Origin: CAVXHQ01 sp963789535
GTDB lineage: Bacteria; Pseudomonadota; Alphaproteobacteria; Rhodobacterales; Rhodobacteraceae
DNA: 64,000 bases
Direction: 5' to 3'
Assembly (NCBI GenBank): GCA_963789535.1
Contig: CAWBKU010000005.1
Coordinates: 496,001 to 560,000 of the forward strand
The position numbers and the translations under genes are program-made. Below, piece by piece: positions 63,380-64,000 of the stretch; position 1 is the stretch's first letter, and the number at the start of each line of letters is the position of its first letter. Under the pieces are notes generated by a model. It did not search any database. It was not told the DNA's origin and saw nothing but the letters and a program-made list of their open reading frames with translations.

Positions 63380-64000
63380 TCAGGTCACGCGAAAACTCTG
63401 GCCGAGGTAGACGCGGCGCACGTTTTCGTCGCGCACGACCTCTTCGGCGGTGCCCGACATCAGGACGTGACCGTCGTGCAGGATATAGGCGCGGTCGACG
63501 ATCTCGAGGGTTTCGCGGACGTTGTGGTCGGTGATGAGGACGCCGATGCCGCGCGTCTTCAGCTTGGCCACCAGTCCCCGGATCTCGACCACCGCGATCG
63601 GGTCGACGCCGGCGAAGGGTTCGTCGAGCAGGACGTATCGCGGTCCGGCGGCAAGGCATCGCGCAATCTCGGCGCGTCGCCGCTCACCGCCCGACAGGGC
63701 GAGGGCGGGGGCGCGCCGCAGATGCTCGATGGAGAACTCGGCGAGAAGTTCCTCGAGACGCTCGCGTCGCGCGGTCCGGTCGGGTTCGGCGATCTCGAGG
63801 ATGGCAAGGATGTTGTCCTCGACCGAGAGGCCGCGAAAGATCGACATTTCCTGCGGCAGATAGCCGATCCCGAGTTTCGCGCGGCGATACATCGGCAGCT
63901 GCGTCGCATCGCGTCCGTCGATGATGACCTGCCCGCCCTCGGGCGAGACGAGGCCCGCGATGGAGTAGAAACACGTCGTCTTGCCCGACCCGTTCGGCCC
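63380..64000 (-). CDS. lptB: LPS export ABC ATPase LptB (5' end outside window)
   Basis: 207 codons up to the window edge; the start is missing. Walker A GPNGSGKTT is at the very beginning of the visible part, then IIDGRDATQLPMYRRAKLGIGYLPQEMSIFRGLSVEDNI, signature LALSGGERRRAEIARCLA, Walker B YVLLDEPFAGVDP and switch ITDHNVRETLEIVDR. LptB powers LPS transport to the outer membrane. The following genes are hpf and ptsN, the order seen in E. coli except that rpoN is absent between lptB and hpf. Confidence 0.95.
   Translation of the reverse strand, partial: GPNGSGKTTCFYSIAGLVSPEGGQVIIDGRDATQLPMYRRAKLGIGYLPQEMSIFRGLSVEDNILAILEIAEPDRTARRERLEELLAEFSIEHLRRAPALALSGGERRRAEIARCLAAGPRYVLLDEPFAGVDPIAVVEIRGLVAKLKTRGIGVLITDHNVRETLEIVDRAYILHDGHVLMSGTAEEVVRDENVRRVYLGQSFRVT

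Overview
The window is a GC-rich chromosomal segment of an alphaproteobacterium, most likely Rhodobacterales (Rhodobacteraceae/Paracoccaceae type). Pointers are the protein-level style of the housekeeping genes, frequent GTG/TTG starts, the hslO-nudix-cca block, the YlxR-L7Ae fusion between nusA and infB, a hypothetical gene behind secA, and a run without rpoN in lptB-hpf-ptsN. No rRNA, tRNA, CRISPR array, prophage or transposase was found. Species cannot be named from the sequence alone.

Layout. 1-2.4 kb: the 3' end of grpE, then a three-gene envelope/stress operon (DUF883-like, Holin-X-like, DUF3618) behind a GGAAC-N16-CGTT site resembling the alphaproteobacterial general-stress sigma factor promoter. 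2.5-8.6 kb: mutS, a fold-type IV aminotransferase overlapping a sulfotransferase-like gene, a low-GC island with a 61-codon DUF1508 gene that starts with CTG, and argG. 8.7-12.8 kb: membrane protein, two Nudix genes, hslO, cca. 13-18.6 kb: three tandem paralogous ABC half-exporters, then an RNA methyltransferase. 19.9-22.2 kb: two L,D-transpeptidases around a CAP-domain lipoprotein and a tiny lipoprotein. 22.2-27.4 kb: hemH, a methyltransferase-like gene, comF, grxC, a nitrilase-family amidase, marR, ubiG. 27.4-34 kb: proline iminopeptidase and an Opp/Dpp-type peptide uptake operon. 34-34.7 kb: a PIN/Phd toxin-antitoxin pair. 34.7-40.4 kb: rimP-nusA-ylxR-infB. 40.4-47.5 kb: a 48-residue gene, mutT, argJ, a parvulin isomerase, secA and a companion hypothetical. 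47.6-52.5 kb: radC, dnaJ, dnaK, alkB. 53-62 kb: a surface-glycan region (ABC-2 export permease, cysQ, kdsB, galU, three glycosyltransferases, a double sulfotransferase). 62-64 kb: ptsN, hpf and the start-truncated lptB.

How parts work together. The 53-62 kb block makes sense as a sulfated, possibly Kdo-containing surface polysaccharide locus: galU and kdsB make activated sugars, the glycosyltransferases assemble, the sulfotransferase decorates, CysQ removes the PAP by-product, and the permease exports. The 27-34 kb block imports peptides and trims N-terminal proline. The rimP-infB operon couples transcription elongation with ribosome maturation and starts behind a short leader ending in an intrinsic terminator.

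A caution runs through the window: five genes (argG, a Nudix gene, the fused peptide-transporter ATPase, its binding protein, the sulfotransferase) are each broken by one or two single- or two-base indels in otherwise intact frames. Six indels in 64 kb with no other decay look more like uncorrected assembly errors than real gene loss, but the sequence alone cannot decide. Three REP-like palindromes and a 22-bp dispersed repeat also occur, and two of these elements reach into the start regions of genes (mutT, comF).
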